Positions 1 to 8,300 are shown, counted from the stretch's first letter. The stretch is DNA of 64,000 bases from Actinoplanes missouriensis 431 (GCF_000284295.1 NC_017093.1:2914001-2978000); one strand, 5' to 3'. Notes: generated from the sequence alone by a model not told the origin. Program-made: numbers and translations.

Positions 1-753
1 CGCGTCGGCGTACCGGCCGAGCGCCTGCCCGGCGGCCGGTCCGGTGGATGTCACGCGCTCTCCGGCGAAGAGTTCCAGCACGGTCACGGCCCAGGACCAG
101 ACATCGGTGGCCCGGGTCAGCTCCAGGACTGCGCCGCGTCCCGCGCGGTCCTGCTCCGGGGAGCAGTAGGCGGGCGTGTGACCGCCGTAGGTGGCGGCCA
201 GTGTCGCATCCGGACCGGCACCCGTTCCGGCGCCGGCCAGAGCCCGCCCGCGGGCCAGCCCGAAATCGGTGATCTTGGCAGTGCCGTCCGCGGCCAGCAG
301 GATGTTCGCCGGCTTCAGGTCCTGGTGGATCAGGCCGGCGGCGTGCGCGTGCCGCAGACCCCACACGATCTGAACGGCGAGATCCAGCAGCCGTGCCCAC
401 CGCTGGCGGTTGTCGCCGGCGTACAACCGGCGGTCCGCGATCGCCTCGGCCAGGCTGCCGCCGGGCACCCATTCTGCGAAGACCAGCGGAAGGTTCTCGT
501 GCCGGCGGACATAGGCGCAGCTCACCGTGTGCGGGTGCGGGCCGAGACCGACCCATGACTCGGCCTCGCGTTCGAAGAAGCGACGCCCGGCGTCCGAGGA
601 GAGCAGTTCCGGGCGGGGCGCCTTGACCGCGAGGTCGGTGTCCCACCCGAGGTGGCGCACCCGGTAGACGATGCCCATACCGCCGGAACGGATGACCTGG
701 TCGACCCGATAGAGATCGAACATGATGTCACCGGGTTGCCACTCAGCGACCAT
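1..753 (-). CDS. Serine/threonine protein kinase, C-terminus beyond window
   Basis: The frame runs off the left edge, so only about 251 N-terminal residues are visible. It shows a bacterial Hanks-type kinase domain: glycine loop SGGMGIVYR near residue 23, the ATP-binding lysine in LAVKAP near 44, catalytic loop HQDLKPAN near 143 (HQD instead of the usual HRD), DFG near 163 and a TPAYCSPEQ activation segment near 193. The start used gives MVAEWQPGDI; an in-frame ATG ten codons later (position 723) is an alternative and neither has a clear ribosome site. Such kinases phosphorylate Ser/Thr on regulatory proteins; the substrate cannot be read here. Whether a transmembrane or sensor domain follows lies outside the window. 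Confidence 0.85.
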   Translation of the reverse strand, partial: MVAEWQPGDIMFDLYRVDQVIRSGGMGIVYRVRHLGWDTDLAVKAPRPELLSSDAGRRFFEREAESWVGLGPHPHTVSCAYVRRHENLPLVFAEWVPGGSLAEAIADRRLYAGDNRQRWARLLDLAVQIVWGLRHAHAAGLIHQDLKPANILLAADGTAKITDFGLARGRALAGAGTGAGPDATLAATYGGHTPAYCSPEQDRAGRGAVLELTRATDVWSWAVTVLELFAGERVTSTGPAAGQALGRYADA

Positions 754-791
754 GGGATCAGCGTACGTAAATGGAGCAACAGGGGAGTGCG

Positions 792-1469
792 ATGTCGTTC
801 CAGTACTTCGTCTACATCAGCGACGCCAAAGTGGACATGCTGGTGCAGCAGATCGAACCGGGGCGGCTGAACAAGCGCAGCTCGGAGGCGGGCATCGACC
901 TCAAACTGGTCAAGGCCAAGCGGGTCGTGGACACCACGGCCGGCGCCGAGCGTGTCGGCCGCCTCCAGCGGGTGATCCGCCACCTCGCGGACTTCGGCGA
1001 CCTCGGTGACGTGGACGCCCCGGGGCAGTTCTTCGGCGGCATGCTGCCCCTGCGGTGGGGGCCGATGGTCGGCCGCGACGGGTACCCGCTGGCCTACTTC
1101 GGCGGGCACACCGGCACGACAGTCGTCGGGCTCGGCGGCTCCCGGACGCACCTGGTCGGCGGTTCACACCTGCCCGAGCAGGACTCGCCGTCCGGCCGCT
1201 CCCACCTGCCGGCGCTGCTGCAGGGCCTCACACCCCCGTTCACCGGTGACGACGAGGCCGCGCTGGTGGCGGTGGCCCGCGAGGACGACGAGGCGGCGCT
1301 GCGGCGGGACGAGGAGGAGGCCCTCACCGTCGTGCACCGGGCGACGACCAGCCTGCGCGGGCCCGCCCAGAACATGGAGTTCGTCGCGAAGCGCCTGCTG
1401 CACGGCCCCGGTCCCGAGGGCCGGCCGGTGCTGCTCGGTACCCCGCTCTACGTCGCCCTCGTCGACTGA
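792..1469 (+). CDS. SAVMC3_10250-like (DUF7019-type) protein of unknown function
   Basis: Encodes 225 aa beginning MSFQYFVYISDAKVDML. The start follows AGGGGAG at 781-787 with a 4-base gap, better supported than the ATG at 771. The sequence resembles a family of uncharacterised actinobacterial proteins of this length with the N-terminal YFVYISDAKVDM motif; that assignment is from memory of the family. No signal peptide or membrane segment is visible, so it is probably cytoplasmic. A charged stretch rich in D, E and R lies near residues 155-185. It is divergent from the kinase gene with only about 40 bases between them, so both promoters must be compact. Function unknown. Confidence 0.7.
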   Translation: MSFQYFVYISDAKVDMLVQQIEPGRLNKRSSEAGIDLKLVKAKRVVDTTAGAERVGRLQRVIRHLADFGDLGDVDAPGQFFGGMLPLRWGPMVGRDGYPLAYFGGHTGTTVVGLGGSRTHLVGGSHLPEQDSPSGRSHLPALLQGLTPPFTGDDEAALVAVAREDDEAALRRDEEEALTVVHRATTSLRGPAQNMEFVAKRLLHGPGPEGRPVLLGTPLYVALVD

Positions 1470-1528
1470 CCCGGAGAGCTACCGAGGTGAGTGCGTGTGA
1501 CGGACCGCCGGCAGCGCGCGGGCCGGGG

Positions 1529-1807
1529 TCAGCGCTTCTCGCAGGCGATGCCGTCCTTGTCGCGGTCCATCCTCTTGTTCGCCTTGTAGAGGGCGTTCGA
1601 CACCTTGAAGTTGGTGACCCGCTTCGTCTTGCCCCGTACCTTGTCCTTCGCGCCCTTCTTGCCGACGCCGTGCTTGTAGACCTTGTTCAGGGCGGTGCAG
1701 TTCTTGTACGACTTCGCCGCCGCCTCGACCGGGGTGGCGGTGATGGCGGTGGTGCCGCCGAGCGCAAGCGCGGCGACGAGCACGCCGCGGGCGATGGTGT
1801 TGAGCAT
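1529..1807 (-). CDS. Secreted excalibur calcium-binding domain protein
   Basis: A 92-aa protein with an N-terminal signal peptide (MLNTIARGVLVAALALGG, alanine-rich cleavage region near residue 30) and a C-terminal excalibur domain. The domain shows its paired cysteines (KNCTALN and GIACEKR) and the Ca-binding loop DRDKDGIACE at the very end. The start at 1807 follows GAGGAAACGG and is preferred over an upstream in-frame ATG that would bury the signal peptide. Excalibur domains are extracellular calcium-binding modules often found with nucleases or surface proteins; here the domain stands alone. Very basic (many K/R), so binding to anionic wall polymers is plausible but inferred. Confidence 0.85.
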   Translation of the reverse strand: MLNTIARGVLVAALALGGTTAITATPVEAAAKSYKNCTALNKVYKHGVGKKGAKDKVRGKTKRVTNFKVSNALYKANKRMDRDKDGIACEKR

Positions 1808-1941
1808 GATTTTCCGTTTCCTCAGGTGGTACGGGGCACGGCTGGGCCGTCGCTGGTCGCCCCGGCTCAACCGGCCAAGATCGTAAACTCACGGCGCCAC
1901 CCGCCGGCGCCCTGGGGATCGGTGAGTGACCTGCGTCCGCT

Positions 1942-2157
1942 TCAGGCGGTGCGGGAACGCACGGCGAGGGTGGCGTGGACCTGGGCGAGCTGCGTGGTGG
2001 CGGTGAGCATCGCCAGGTCGGCGCCGGGAACGTAGGGCTCCTCCGAGTGGTCGTCCTCGTTGATGTTCGTCTGGTAGTCGACCAGGCAGATCTGGTAGAG
2101 GCGTTCAGCCTCGGCGAGGAGTTCGGCGGCGCGGGCGGCGTGTTCGTCAGCGGTCAT
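1942..2157 (-). CDS. Small conserved-looking hypothetical protein
   Basis: About 71 aa starting MTADEHAARAAELLAEAERL and ending in HATLAVRSRTA. The first third is an alanine/glutamate-rich amphipathic helix and the whole protein looks soluble and helical. An in-frame ATG three codons upstream (2166) is an alternative start; neither has a convincing ribosome site. It lies just downstream of, and on the same strand as, the LysR gene (23-32 bases away) and might be co-transcribed with it. I do not recognise the family. Confidence 0.6.
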   Translation of the reverse strand: MTADEHAARAAELLAEAERLYQICLVDYQTNINEDDHSEEPYVPGADLAMLTATTQLAQVHATLAVRSRTA

Positions 2158-2188
2158 GCCGATCATCGTGGCATCCGGGCCGGTCGCG

Positions 2189-3094
2189 TCAGCCCGTCGG
2201 GCGGGCCGCCGCCGCAGCCAGGCAGCACCGTACGAAATCGTGGATGACCGGATCAGTGTCGGCGCTCGGCGGCCACACCACGGCGACACGGCTGGGGCTC
2301 ACCCCGTCCACCGGCCGGTAGACGACGCCCGGCCGGGCGTAGAACCGGGCCGCCGACGCGGGAGCGAGTGCGACGCCGTAGCCGTTGGCGATGGCCTGCA
2401 GCCAGTCGTCGGGCTGGTCCGTGGTGGCGCCGATGCGCACCGGGCGCCCGTCCCGTTCGTCGGTCGCCAGCCAGTAGTCACGCCAGCGGCCGGTCTCCGG
2501 CGGGGCAGCGACGAACGGCTCGTCCCACAGTCGCGCGAACGGTATGGCGGCGCATCGGGCGAGCGGATGCGCGGCGGCCAGCGCCACCCAGCGCGGCTCG
2601 GTGAGCAGAACCTCGACCCGGAATCGCTCCTGACCCGGGAACGGCAGCCGCAGCAGCGCGGCGTCGACCTCCCCGTCGGCGAGGCCGGCGGACGGGTTCG
2701 ACCAGTTCGCCTGGCTCATCCGGACCTGCCATTCCGGGCGGATCCGGCGGAACCTGCCGATGATGTCGGGCGTCGCCTCGTTCGCGGCGTTGGCGAGGAA
2801 GCCGATCCGGAGCAGGCGGGCCTCCCGGCTCGCCGCGCCCTTCGTCGCGGACAGCGCCTCGTCGCACGCTGCCAGCAGGGCCGGCGCGCGCTGCACGAGG
2901 GCCTCGCCCGCGGCGGTCAGGGTCATTCCGATCCGGGTACGGCGGAACAACGTCACGCCGAGCCGGGCCTCCAGCTGACGTACCTGCTTGGTGAGCGCCG
3001 GCTGAGAGATGAACAGCCGCTCGGCGGCGCGGGTGAGCGTGCCCTCCTCGGCGACCGCGACGAACGACCGGAGCAGCCGGGTGTCGACGTCCAT
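2189..3094 (-). CDS. LysR family transcriptional regulator
   Basis: A 301-aa protein of standard LysR length. The N-terminal winged helix-turn-helix is clear (LLRSFVAVAEEGTLTRAAERLFISQPALTKQVRQLE, residues 8-43, given here by its ends only: RSFVAVAEE to TKQVRQLE), followed by LGVTLFRRTR and a periplasmic-binding-like effector domain from about residue 90. It is divergent from the DoxX-like gene with about 70 bases between starts, the usual LysR layout in which the regulator controls itself and its neighbour. The effector is unknown. Confidence 0.9.
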   Translation of the reverse strand: MDVDTRLLRSFVAVAEEGTLTRAAERLFISQPALTKQVRQLEARLGVTLFRRTRIGMTLTAAGEALVQRAPALLAACDEALSATKGAASREARLLRIGFLANAANEATPDIIGRFRRIRPEWQVRMSQANWSNPSAGLADGEVDAALLRLPFPGQERFRVEVLLTEPRWVALAAAHPLARCAAIPFARLWDEPFVAAPPETGRWRDYWLATDERDGRPVRIGATTDQPDDWLQAIANGYGVALAPASAARFYARPGVVYRPVDGVSPSRVAVVWPPSADTDPVIHDFVRCCLAAAAARPTG

Positions 3095-3167
3095 GCCGAA
3101 AGGTTATCGATGCTGGTATTGGACGGGGCAGCTCTGTTCAGCGACGGTGAAAACGGAAAGGATTCCC

Positions 3168-3518
3168 GTGTACACCGCTTACCTCGCCGTGACCGTCGTG
3201 ACGGCTGCGCTCAACCTGGCCGCGGCCGCAGCCGACTTCCTGTGCGCCGCGTGGGTCCTGGACAACCTGCGGCGGTACGGGTTGCCGAGGTCCTGGATCG
3301 TTCCCCTGGGCTGGGCCAAGGCCGCCGGTGGGGTGGGTCTGTTGGCGGGCTTGGCCGTGCCCGTGCTCGGCGCCCTCGCCGCCGTCTGCCTCGTCGGGTA
3401 CTTCATCGGTGCGGTCGGCGTGGTGGCTCGGGCCCGCTGCTTCTCCCACCTGCCGGCCCCCGGGCTGTTTCTGCTGTCGGCGGTGGCCGTCCTGCTCCTT
3501 CAGCGGGGCGCGTCATGA
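3168..3518 (+). CDS. DoxX-like small membrane protein
   Basis: A 116-aa hydrophobic protein with four predicted helices, starting at GTG (VYTAYLAVTVV) behind GGAAAGGA at 3155-3162. Length and the pattern of helices separated by short charged turns (DNLRRYGLPRSW, then GWAKAAGG in helix 2) fit the DoxX-like family of inner-membrane proteins. Family members are often neighbours of regulators and of redox genes, but a shared activity is not established. It is divergent from the LysR gene and followed after 16 bases by another small membrane gene, so the two probably form an operon under LysR control. Confidence 0.75.
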   Translation: MYTAYLAVTVVTAALNLAAAAADFLCAAWVLDNLRRYGLPRSWIVPLGWAKAAGGVGLLAGLAVPVLGALAAVCLVGYFIGAVGVVARARCFSHLPAPGLFLLSAVAVLLLQRGAS

Positions 3519-3534
3519 CGAGGGAGGCCGTGCC

Positions 3535-3765
3535 GTGATACCTACCCTGATCCTGTTCGGTCTGGTGTTCGGGCGCTGGTGGGGGTGGTCGCTCGTCGCC
3601 GCCGCGGTGGGCTGGCCGGTCCTGCTCGCCGCCACCGGTGTGATGCCGGTCGGGGCGGCGTTGCTGGGCGCGTCCGCGCTCGCCGTCACGAACACCGCCG
3701 TGGGAGTGTGCGTCCACCAGGTGACCGCGCGGATCATCCGGCGGCTGCGGCGTCATTCCCGGTAG
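3535..3765 (+). CDS. Small two-helix membrane protein, unknown
   Basis: 76 aa, starting at GTG (VIPTLILFGLVFGRWWGW) after a good AGGGAGG at 3521-3527. Two hydrophobic helices span about residues 2-32 and 37-58, and the C-terminus is a basic tail (RIIRRLRRHSR) likely facing the cytoplasm. It follows the DoxX-like gene by 16 bases on the same strand and is probably co-transcribed. I recognise no family; the short start distance and strong ribosome site support that it is translated. Confidence 0.6.
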   Translation: MIPTLILFGLVFGRWWGWSLVAAAVGWPVLLAATGVMPVGAALLGASALAVTNTAVGVCVHQVTARIIRRLRRHSR

Positions 3766-3806
3766 CGGCCGAACCGTTCGAGCATCGCCCGGCGTCGCAC
3801 CGGTTT

Positions 3807-3819
3807 CTAACGTTGTTAG
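3807..3819. promoter_or_regulatory. TetR operator CTAACGTTGTTAG
   Basis: Inverted repeat CTAAC-GTT-GTTAG, 35 bases upstream of the TetR start. The same 13-mer appears as its exact reverse complement at 5096-5108 upstream of the NTF2-like gene. A repeated dyad at the regulator's own promoter and at a neighbouring gene is the normal pattern for a TetR operator. Confidence 0.65.
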
Positions 3820-3854
3820 GGTTACCGTGGACGATCTCAAGCGAGGTGACAACT

Positions 3855-4460
3855 GTGCCGACCGGCACCCGGCGGGCCCGTGAACGGGCGAGGACGCGTG
3901 AACGGATCATCGAGGCCGCGCTGCATGTGCTGGAGAGCGAGGGCGCCTCGGCGCTGACGATCCGGCGCATCGCCACCGACGTCGAGTACACCGCGCCGAT
4001 CGTCTATCAGCACTTCGCCAACAAGGACGCGCTCGTGCTGGAGCTCATCGCCCACGGCCACCACCTGATGATGGCCGACCTCGAGCGCGCGGCGGCCGAG
4101 GAGCCCGACATCGACGGGCGGATGACGCGGCTCGCCTCCGAGTACGTCCGGTTCGCCGGCCGGCACCCGCACCTCTACCAGGCGATGAACGGCGATGCCG
4201 TCGACGCGGAAGGGCGCCGTCGAGCGGCGGCACCTGCCATCGGTGTCCTGACCGAGCTGCTCACCGCCTGGTCGCAAACCCACGACGTGGTCCTGACCGA
4301 TTTCGACGATGCCTGCGACATCGTCTGGGCCACCCTGTACGGCGTGGCCTCGCTCGGCGCCCTCGGCGTGCTCGGCGGCGAGCGCGCTGAGCGGCTCGCC
4401 CAGGCCGCGCTGCGCACGCTGCTCCGCGGCTGGCAGACCGGCCTGCCCGCAAACGCATAA
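3855..4460 (+). CDS. TetR/AcrR family transcriptional regulator
   Basis: 201 aa from a GTG start behind GAGGTGA (3843-3849). The N-terminal helix-turn-helix is typical: RERIIEAALHVLESEG, LTIRRIATDVEYT, then APIVYQHFANKDALVLELI (residues about 16-70). The C-terminal part (DDACDIVWATLYGVASLGALG) fits a TetR_C ligand-binding domain used by many actinobacterial repressors. Its likely operator lies immediately upstream and recurs before the convergent NTF2-like gene, so it probably represses both itself and that gene. Ligand unknown. Confidence 0.9.
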   Translation: MPTGTRRARERARTRERIIEAALHVLESEGASALTIRRIATDVEYTAPIVYQHFANKDALVLELIAHGHHLMMADLERAAAEEPDIDGRMTRLASEYVRFAGRHPHLYQAMNGDAVDAEGRRRAAAPAIGVLTELLTAWSQTHDVVLTDFDDACDIVWATLYGVASLGALGVLGGERAERLAQAALRTLLRGWQTGLPANA

Positions 4461-4474
4461 CGCCGGCAAAGCTC

Positions 4475-4506
4475 CGGCCCGGCTCCGCACGGGCGGAACC
4501 GGGCCG
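4475..4506. terminator. Bidirectional hairpin between convergent genes
   Basis: CGGCCCGG at 4475-4482 pairs with CCGGGCCG at 4499-4506, with an inner CCGC/GCGG helix. It lies between the convergent TetR and NTF2-like genes. No U-tract follows, as is common in high-GC actinomycetes. Confidence 0.6.
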
Positions 4507-4529
4507 AACCCGCTCACCTCAGAACAACA

Positions 4530-5060
4530 TCAAGCGCCGGCCGGGGTCCAATCAGTGGGCAGCCCCGAATCGCTCAAGATCTCCCCTCGGTTGTAGTAGT
4601 CCTCGCTCGACCGGATCAGACCGCCGCGCAGCCGCAGCACGGTCGCCGCCGGCACCGCGAACGGACGAGGCGCCCCGACGATGTGGCCGCTGAACACGCC
4701 CTGCACCACCGCCTCGTCACGCCCGCCGAACCCGCCGGTCACCTCGAACCGGAGACCGTCGATGAGCTGATGGGACCCGGTCTCCCACTCGGTGACCCCG
4801 TCGCGACCGTGGAAAACCAGGCCGAGAGCACGGTCGGTGTAGACCGCGTCCTTCGTGTACAGGCGAGCGAGATCGCGGGTGTCGGTGGTCAGCCACGCGG
4901 CGGCCCAGCGCCGCCCGATCGCCGGCACCTGCTCGGCGCCCTGCCGCGTCGCAGCAGCCGGCGCGGTGTGCTCCCGCGAGGCTGCGGCCGAGGGTGCCGC
5001 CAAGCCGGCGAGAAGCGCCGCAGACGCCGCCAAACCAGAAACGAAGGTACGTGTACGCAT
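4530..5060 (-). CDS. Secreted NTF2-like (SnoaL-type) protein
   Basis: 176 aa starting MRTRTFVSGLAASAALLAG, an export signal with a likely cleavage after AAPSAAA. The start follows GGGAGG. The mature part is a compact alpha+beta barrel of NTF2/SnoaL type: WAAAWLTTDTRDLARLYTKD (helix and first strand of the fold), HGRDGVTEWE, then strands ending in LRLRGGLIRSSEDYYN. Family members include polyketide cyclases, isomerases and proteins with no known activity, so no reaction is assigned; export makes a polyketide role unlikely. Its promoter carries two dyads matching the TetR operator, so it is the probable target of the neighbouring TetR repressor. Confidence 0.75.
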   Translation of the reverse strand: MRTRTFVSGLAASAALLAGLAAPSAAASREHTAPAAATRQGAEQVPAIGRRWAAAWLTTDTRDLARLYTKDAVYTDRALGLVFHGRDGVTEWETGSHQLIDGLRFEVTGGFGGRDEAVVQGVFSGHIVGAPRPFAVPAATVLRLRGGLIRSSEDYYNRGEILSDSGLPTDWTPAGA

Positions 5061-5085
5061 GGGAATCCTCCCGAGATATAACGAC

Positions 5086-5108
5086 GTTAGAAGTTCTAAC
5101 AACGTTAG
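5086..5108. promoter_or_regulatory. Overlapping TetR operators upstream of NTF2-like gene
   Basis: Two overlapping dyads: the perfect palindrome GTTAGAAGTTCTAAC (5086-5100) and CTAACAACGTTAG (5096-5108). The second is the exact reverse complement of the dyad before the TetR gene. They sit 26-48 bases upstream of the minus-strand start at 5060, where a repressor would cover the promoter. Confidence 0.65.
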
Positions 5109-5251
5109 ATTAGGCGCGCCAAGAGGCGGCGTCAACGGGGTGTGTTTCTCAGGAACTCATGCGAGGTGCCATGGAAAGCACGCTTCCCAGGGTTTCCCAT
5201 GGCCGTGATGAGGCCGCCGTCATGCTGATCGGGCGCCCGGAGTCCGGGCGG

Positions 5252-5713
5252 TCACCAGCCCCTGGTCCCCGGGCCGCCCTTGAACGGGCCGGTGATCTCC
5301 GGGGTGATCCAGCCGCCGTAGAAATCGCCCTCCTGCGGCACCACCCGCTCGCCACCGACCCGGCACTCGTCGACGCGGCTCGGATAAAAGGCGACAAAAC
5401 CCTCAATCTCCGCGTACGCCGGGACGGGCCGCTCATAGGACCAGCCGGCCTGTGGCACGCGGGTCCCGCCGACGACGAGATCCCAGTACCCGGCGACACC
5501 CTTGAACTCGCAGTACGACCGTCCCTCGCCCGGCTCCAGCACGCCCTCGGCGATGTCGTCGCGGGGCACGTAGTAGACCGGCGGATGCGAGGTCTCCAGC
5601 ACCCGCAGGCAGCGGTCGCTGTCGACGATCGTCTGCCCGGCATGCACGATCGTCACCCGCTTGCGGACCGGTTCGACGCGGGGTGGACGTGGATAGTCCC
5701 ACACTGATTCCAT
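5252..5713 (-). CDS. DUF427 domain protein
   Basis: 153 aa. The N-terminal half matches DUF427: RKRVTIVHAGQTIVDSDR, LETSHPPVYYVPRDDI, then YCEFKGVAGYWDLV, and further on AYAEIEGFVAFYPSRVDE. DUF427 proteins are small beta-rich cytoplasmic proteins, widespread in actinobacteria, without an established activity. The tail (DFYGGWITPEITGPFKGGPGTRGW) also matches members that end in a similar glycine-rich tail. It is divergent from the phospholipase D-like gene with about 75 bases between starts. Confidence 0.85.
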   Translation of the reverse strand: MESVWDYPRPPRVEPVRKRVTIVHAGQTIVDSDRCLRVLETSHPPVYYVPRDDIAEGVLEPGEGRSYCEFKGVAGYWDLVVGGTRVPQAGWSYERPVPAYAEIEGFVAFYPSRVDECRVGGERVVPQEGDFYGGWITPEITGPFKGGPGTRGW

Positions 5714-5788
5714 CCGTCCAGCGTGCCAGCATCGCGGGCGGCAGCCCGTCGCTACCGGCCGGCGGCGGCGTCAGGTGTAATCACCGGC

Positions 5789-7381
5789 ATGCCGCACGTG
5801 CCTTCGCTGACCGATCTGATCGACCGTTACCTGCCACCGGCCACCGAGGCGTGCCCCACGTTCACCGAGAACTCGCGGTTCGAGCCGATCATCGACGGGG
5901 TCACCTACTTCACCGAGCTGGCCGGGCACATGGAGGCGCTCGGGCCGGGCGACGCCGTCTACATCGCCGGCTACCAGGCGGACCCGCACCTCGATCTGAC
6001 CGGCCGGGTCGCCGGTGACGCCGGCTACCGGCCGTTCACCGACGTGCTCGCGGAGAAGGCCGCGGACGGCGCCGATGTACGGATCGTACTCAGCGCGGCC
6101 GAATATCCCGGTGCTGGCCCGTGGCTGCCGATCGGCCCGTTTTTGGCCAACACCCTCGCCGCGCGGGTGATCCGGGCGTGGAAGCCGTCCACCCGCGAGT
6201 CCGGGCCGACGCTGGAGAACCGGGTGCTGCTGGACTGGTCCGGCCCGGTGCTGGGGTCCAACCATCAGAAGCTGGTGGTGTTCAGCCATGATGGGGTGCT
6301 CACGGCGTACGTCGGCGGACTTGATCTTTCGCCCTCCCGGTTCGACCACTCGCCGCATCGGCGTCTGCGGCTCGGCGAACACCGCTGGGGCTGGCACGAC
6401 GCGGCCGCCCGCCTGCACGGACCGGCCGCCGCCCGGGTCCGGGAGACGTTCCAGTTCCGCTGGCAGAACACCGCCGCCCTGCCGCCCCGGTTCGCCACCA
6501 CGAGCCTGCTGTCCTCCGGCGAGCGGACCGTGCTCAACCCGCCGGACTCGCCGGTCGAGCTGCCGCCGGCGCCGGAGCAGCCCGAGCACCCGGCGGAGGG
6601 GACCGCGGTGCAGGTGGTGCGCTCCTACCGGCCGTGGAGTCTGTACCGGCACCGCGGGTGGCGGCGGATGCGCCGGGCGAACGTGGTCCGCGCCGGCATC
6701 CAGGAGATCTATCACGCGATGGCCACCGCGATCGGGGCGGCGCAGAAGTACATCTACCTGGAGGACCAGTATTTCCACGAGGCGCCGGGCGGCGATCCAC
6801 GGTTCCAGTTGTACGGGGGTCTGCGGTCCGCGGCCCGCCGTGGCGTCAAGGTGATCCTGATCGGTTCCGGACGCAAGGACCCGGCCGACGGCGGCGACAG
6901 CACGGTCCGCCCGGTGATCACGCGCGACCTGCGCCGCCGGGTCCTGGACCGGCTGCCGCCCGCCGACCGGCGCAACGTGGTGATGTACCGGATCGACAAC
7001 CTGACCGTGCACACCAAGCTGATGCTCGTCGACGACGTGTTCGCCAGCATCGGATCGGCGAACTTCTTCAGCCGGTCGATGGTCGGCACCGACAGCGAGA
7101 TCACCTCCACCCTGGTCACCACCGGCGATCTGGTCCGTGACCTGCGGGTGCGGCTGTGGGCCGAACATCTGCGGGCGCCGGTGACCGAGCAGCTCGTCCC
7201 GGCGCTGACCGACCTGGACACCGCCCTGGGCATCTGGCGCCGGGAGTGGCTGCCGACCGGGCATCCGCCGCAGACCTGGCGCCGGCACGGCCTGCCGGCC
7301 GGTTTCGCCCCGGCCGAGTGGGCGCTGACCCCGGCCCGTTACTCCGCCGCGGTGCTGCGCCGGGAGCGGTGGCGCCACTGA
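5789..7381 (+). CDS. Phospholipase D-like protein with two HKD motifs
   Basis: 530 aa with two PLD active-site motifs. The first is HQKLVVFSHDG with the histidine near residue 159, and the second is HTKLMLVDD followed by IGSANFFSRSMVGTDSE near residue 408, so both halves of the bilobal catalytic site are present. No signal peptide is seen, suggesting a cytoplasmic enzyme or one using an atypical route. The family hydrolyses or transfers phosphodiester head groups (phospholipase D, cardiolipin synthase); the region GSRKDPADGG between the motifs does not decide which. The start at 5789 has a weak AGGTG 11 bases upstream; an in-frame ATG at 5723 would add a basic, alanine-rich extension and is less likely. 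Confidence 0.8.
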   Translation: MPHVPSLTDLIDRYLPPATEACPTFTENSRFEPIIDGVTYFTELAGHMEALGPGDAVYIAGYQADPHLDLTGRVAGDAGYRPFTDVLAEKAADGADVRIVLSAAEYPGAGPWLPIGPFLANTLAARVIRAWKPSTRESGPTLENRVLLDWSGPVLGSNHQKLVVFSHDGVLTAYVGGLDLSPSRFDHSPHRRLRLGEHRWGWHDAAARLHGPAAARVRETFQFRWQNTAALPPRFATTSLLSSGERTVLNPPDSPVELPPAPEQPEHPAEGTAVQVVRSYRPWSLYRHRGWRRMRRANVVRAGIQEIYHAMATAIGAAQKYIYLEDQYFHEAPGGDPRFQLYGGLRSAARRGVKVILIGSGRKDPADGGDSTVRPVITRDLRRRVLDRLPPADRRNVVMYRIDNLTVHTKLMLVDDVFASIGSANFFSRSMVGTDSEITSTLVTTGDLVRDLRVRLWAEHLRAPVTEQLVPALTDLDTALGIWRREWLPTGHPPQTWRRHGLPAGFAPAEWALTPARYSAAVLRRERWRH

Positions 7382-7417
7382 GCCCGCGCTTCGGTGGAAA
7401 CAACTCCCGGTTCGGGC

Positions 7418-7876
7418 TCAGCGGTAGTACCGGCTTTCCCAGTAGCGGTCGTCCGGGCCGTGGGGGGCACCGTAGAACAGCCACGCCAGGAAGTAGAGGA
7501 CGGCGGCGCCGATGATGATGCCCGCAGTCCACCGCGCCCAATAGGGATAGCGGAGCGGGCCCGGGTCGCGATAAATGTGGTCGCCCAGCAGGAAAGCGCG
7601 GAACGGCCGGGGAGAGTAGGTCCATGTGTCGAACCGGATCCGCCCGTCGTCGGAGACAAAGACGGCCGAACACTCGGTCGACACGGTGCCCTGGTTGTCC
7701 AGCAACCGGGCCTTGCAGTCGTGGATGCCCTCGATCCGGCCGGGCACGCCATGCGCCGCCGCGTTGCGGTCGTCGGCCTCGTGGACGCGGTCCAGCCCGT
7801 ACTGCGCGGCTCCGGCGATGAGCACCAGAACCGCGACGACGAAGGCGGTGATCAGGTTCCGCAGCGCGGGAGGCAT
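7418..7876 (-). CDS. Membrane protein of unknown function (DUF3592-like layout)
   Basis: 152 aa with a helix at residues 5-26 (NLITAFVVAVLVLIAGAAQY) and a second near the C-terminus (TAGIIIGAAVLYFLAWLFYG). Between them is an extracytoplasmic beta-rich stretch with two cysteines (IHDCKARL and TECSAVFV) that could form a disulphide. The two-helix layout with a beta domain between recalls DUF3592-type proteins, but the match is not certain. It ends in DDRYWESRYYR. The gene converges on the phospholipase D-like gene. Confidence 0.65.
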   Translation of the reverse strand: MPPALRNLITAFVVAVLVLIAGAAQYGLDRVHEADDRNAAAHGVPGRIEGIHDCKARLLDNQGTVSTECSAVFVSDDGRIRFDTWTYSPRPFRAFLLGDHIYRDPGPLRYPYWARWTAGIIIGAAVLYFLAWLFYGAPHGPDDRYWESRYYR

Positions 7877-8300
7877 GCACCGACCATACGACCCAGCCGG
7901 GGATGAGCTGATTGAGGTGGGTGAATCGTTGCACTCAGGCTGCTTGATCGGCCCGGAACGGTAGAGGGCGGAGGACGGCAGGTAGTGTACTGCCCCGGCC
8001 CGATCGTGCTGGTGGTCGTCGCCGACATCGGGTAGCGGCGCGAATACCGGCGGAGCCTGATCGCAGACGTCTTGCGGCAACGCCTACGTACTCGCGGCTC
8101 TGGCGTTCGCCACCGGAACCGGCGCCACCTGCGTCAATACGCGGAATAACACTTTTCCCGGAAATAATCTCCGCGGTTCCTATTCGGGTAATCGCTGATC
8201 ATTTGTTATCGACATATTGACGAGCGGCAACACCGGGGTAACAATTCCGTCCAGAGAGCGCTCTCCGACCCGTTGTTCCCCCGTCCGAACAGGCAGGTCC
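7877..8300. other. Intergenic region upstream of beta-helix protein
   Basis: About 420 bases with no convincing gene. The right part (8150-8220) is unusually AT-rich for this window and probably holds the promoter of the discoidin/beta-helix gene. The only clear element is the palindrome at 8254-8265. A half-site TGTTATCG at 8204-8211 resembles the LacI-type sites elsewhere in the window. Confidence 0.5.
8254..8265. promoter_or_regulatory. Palindrome GAGAGCGCTCTC, likely LacI-family operator
   Basis: Perfect 12-bp palindrome 35 bases before the start of the secreted beta-helix protein. The GAGCGCTC core is typical of LacI-family sugar repressor sites in actinobacteria (for example CebR-type sites). 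Its regulator is not identifiable in the window. Confidence 0.5.

Noticed and set aside
5771..7378. 535-codon frame antisense to the phospholipase D-like gene
   Set aside because: The plus strand has both HKD motifs; the antisense product is R/G/V-rich with no motif.
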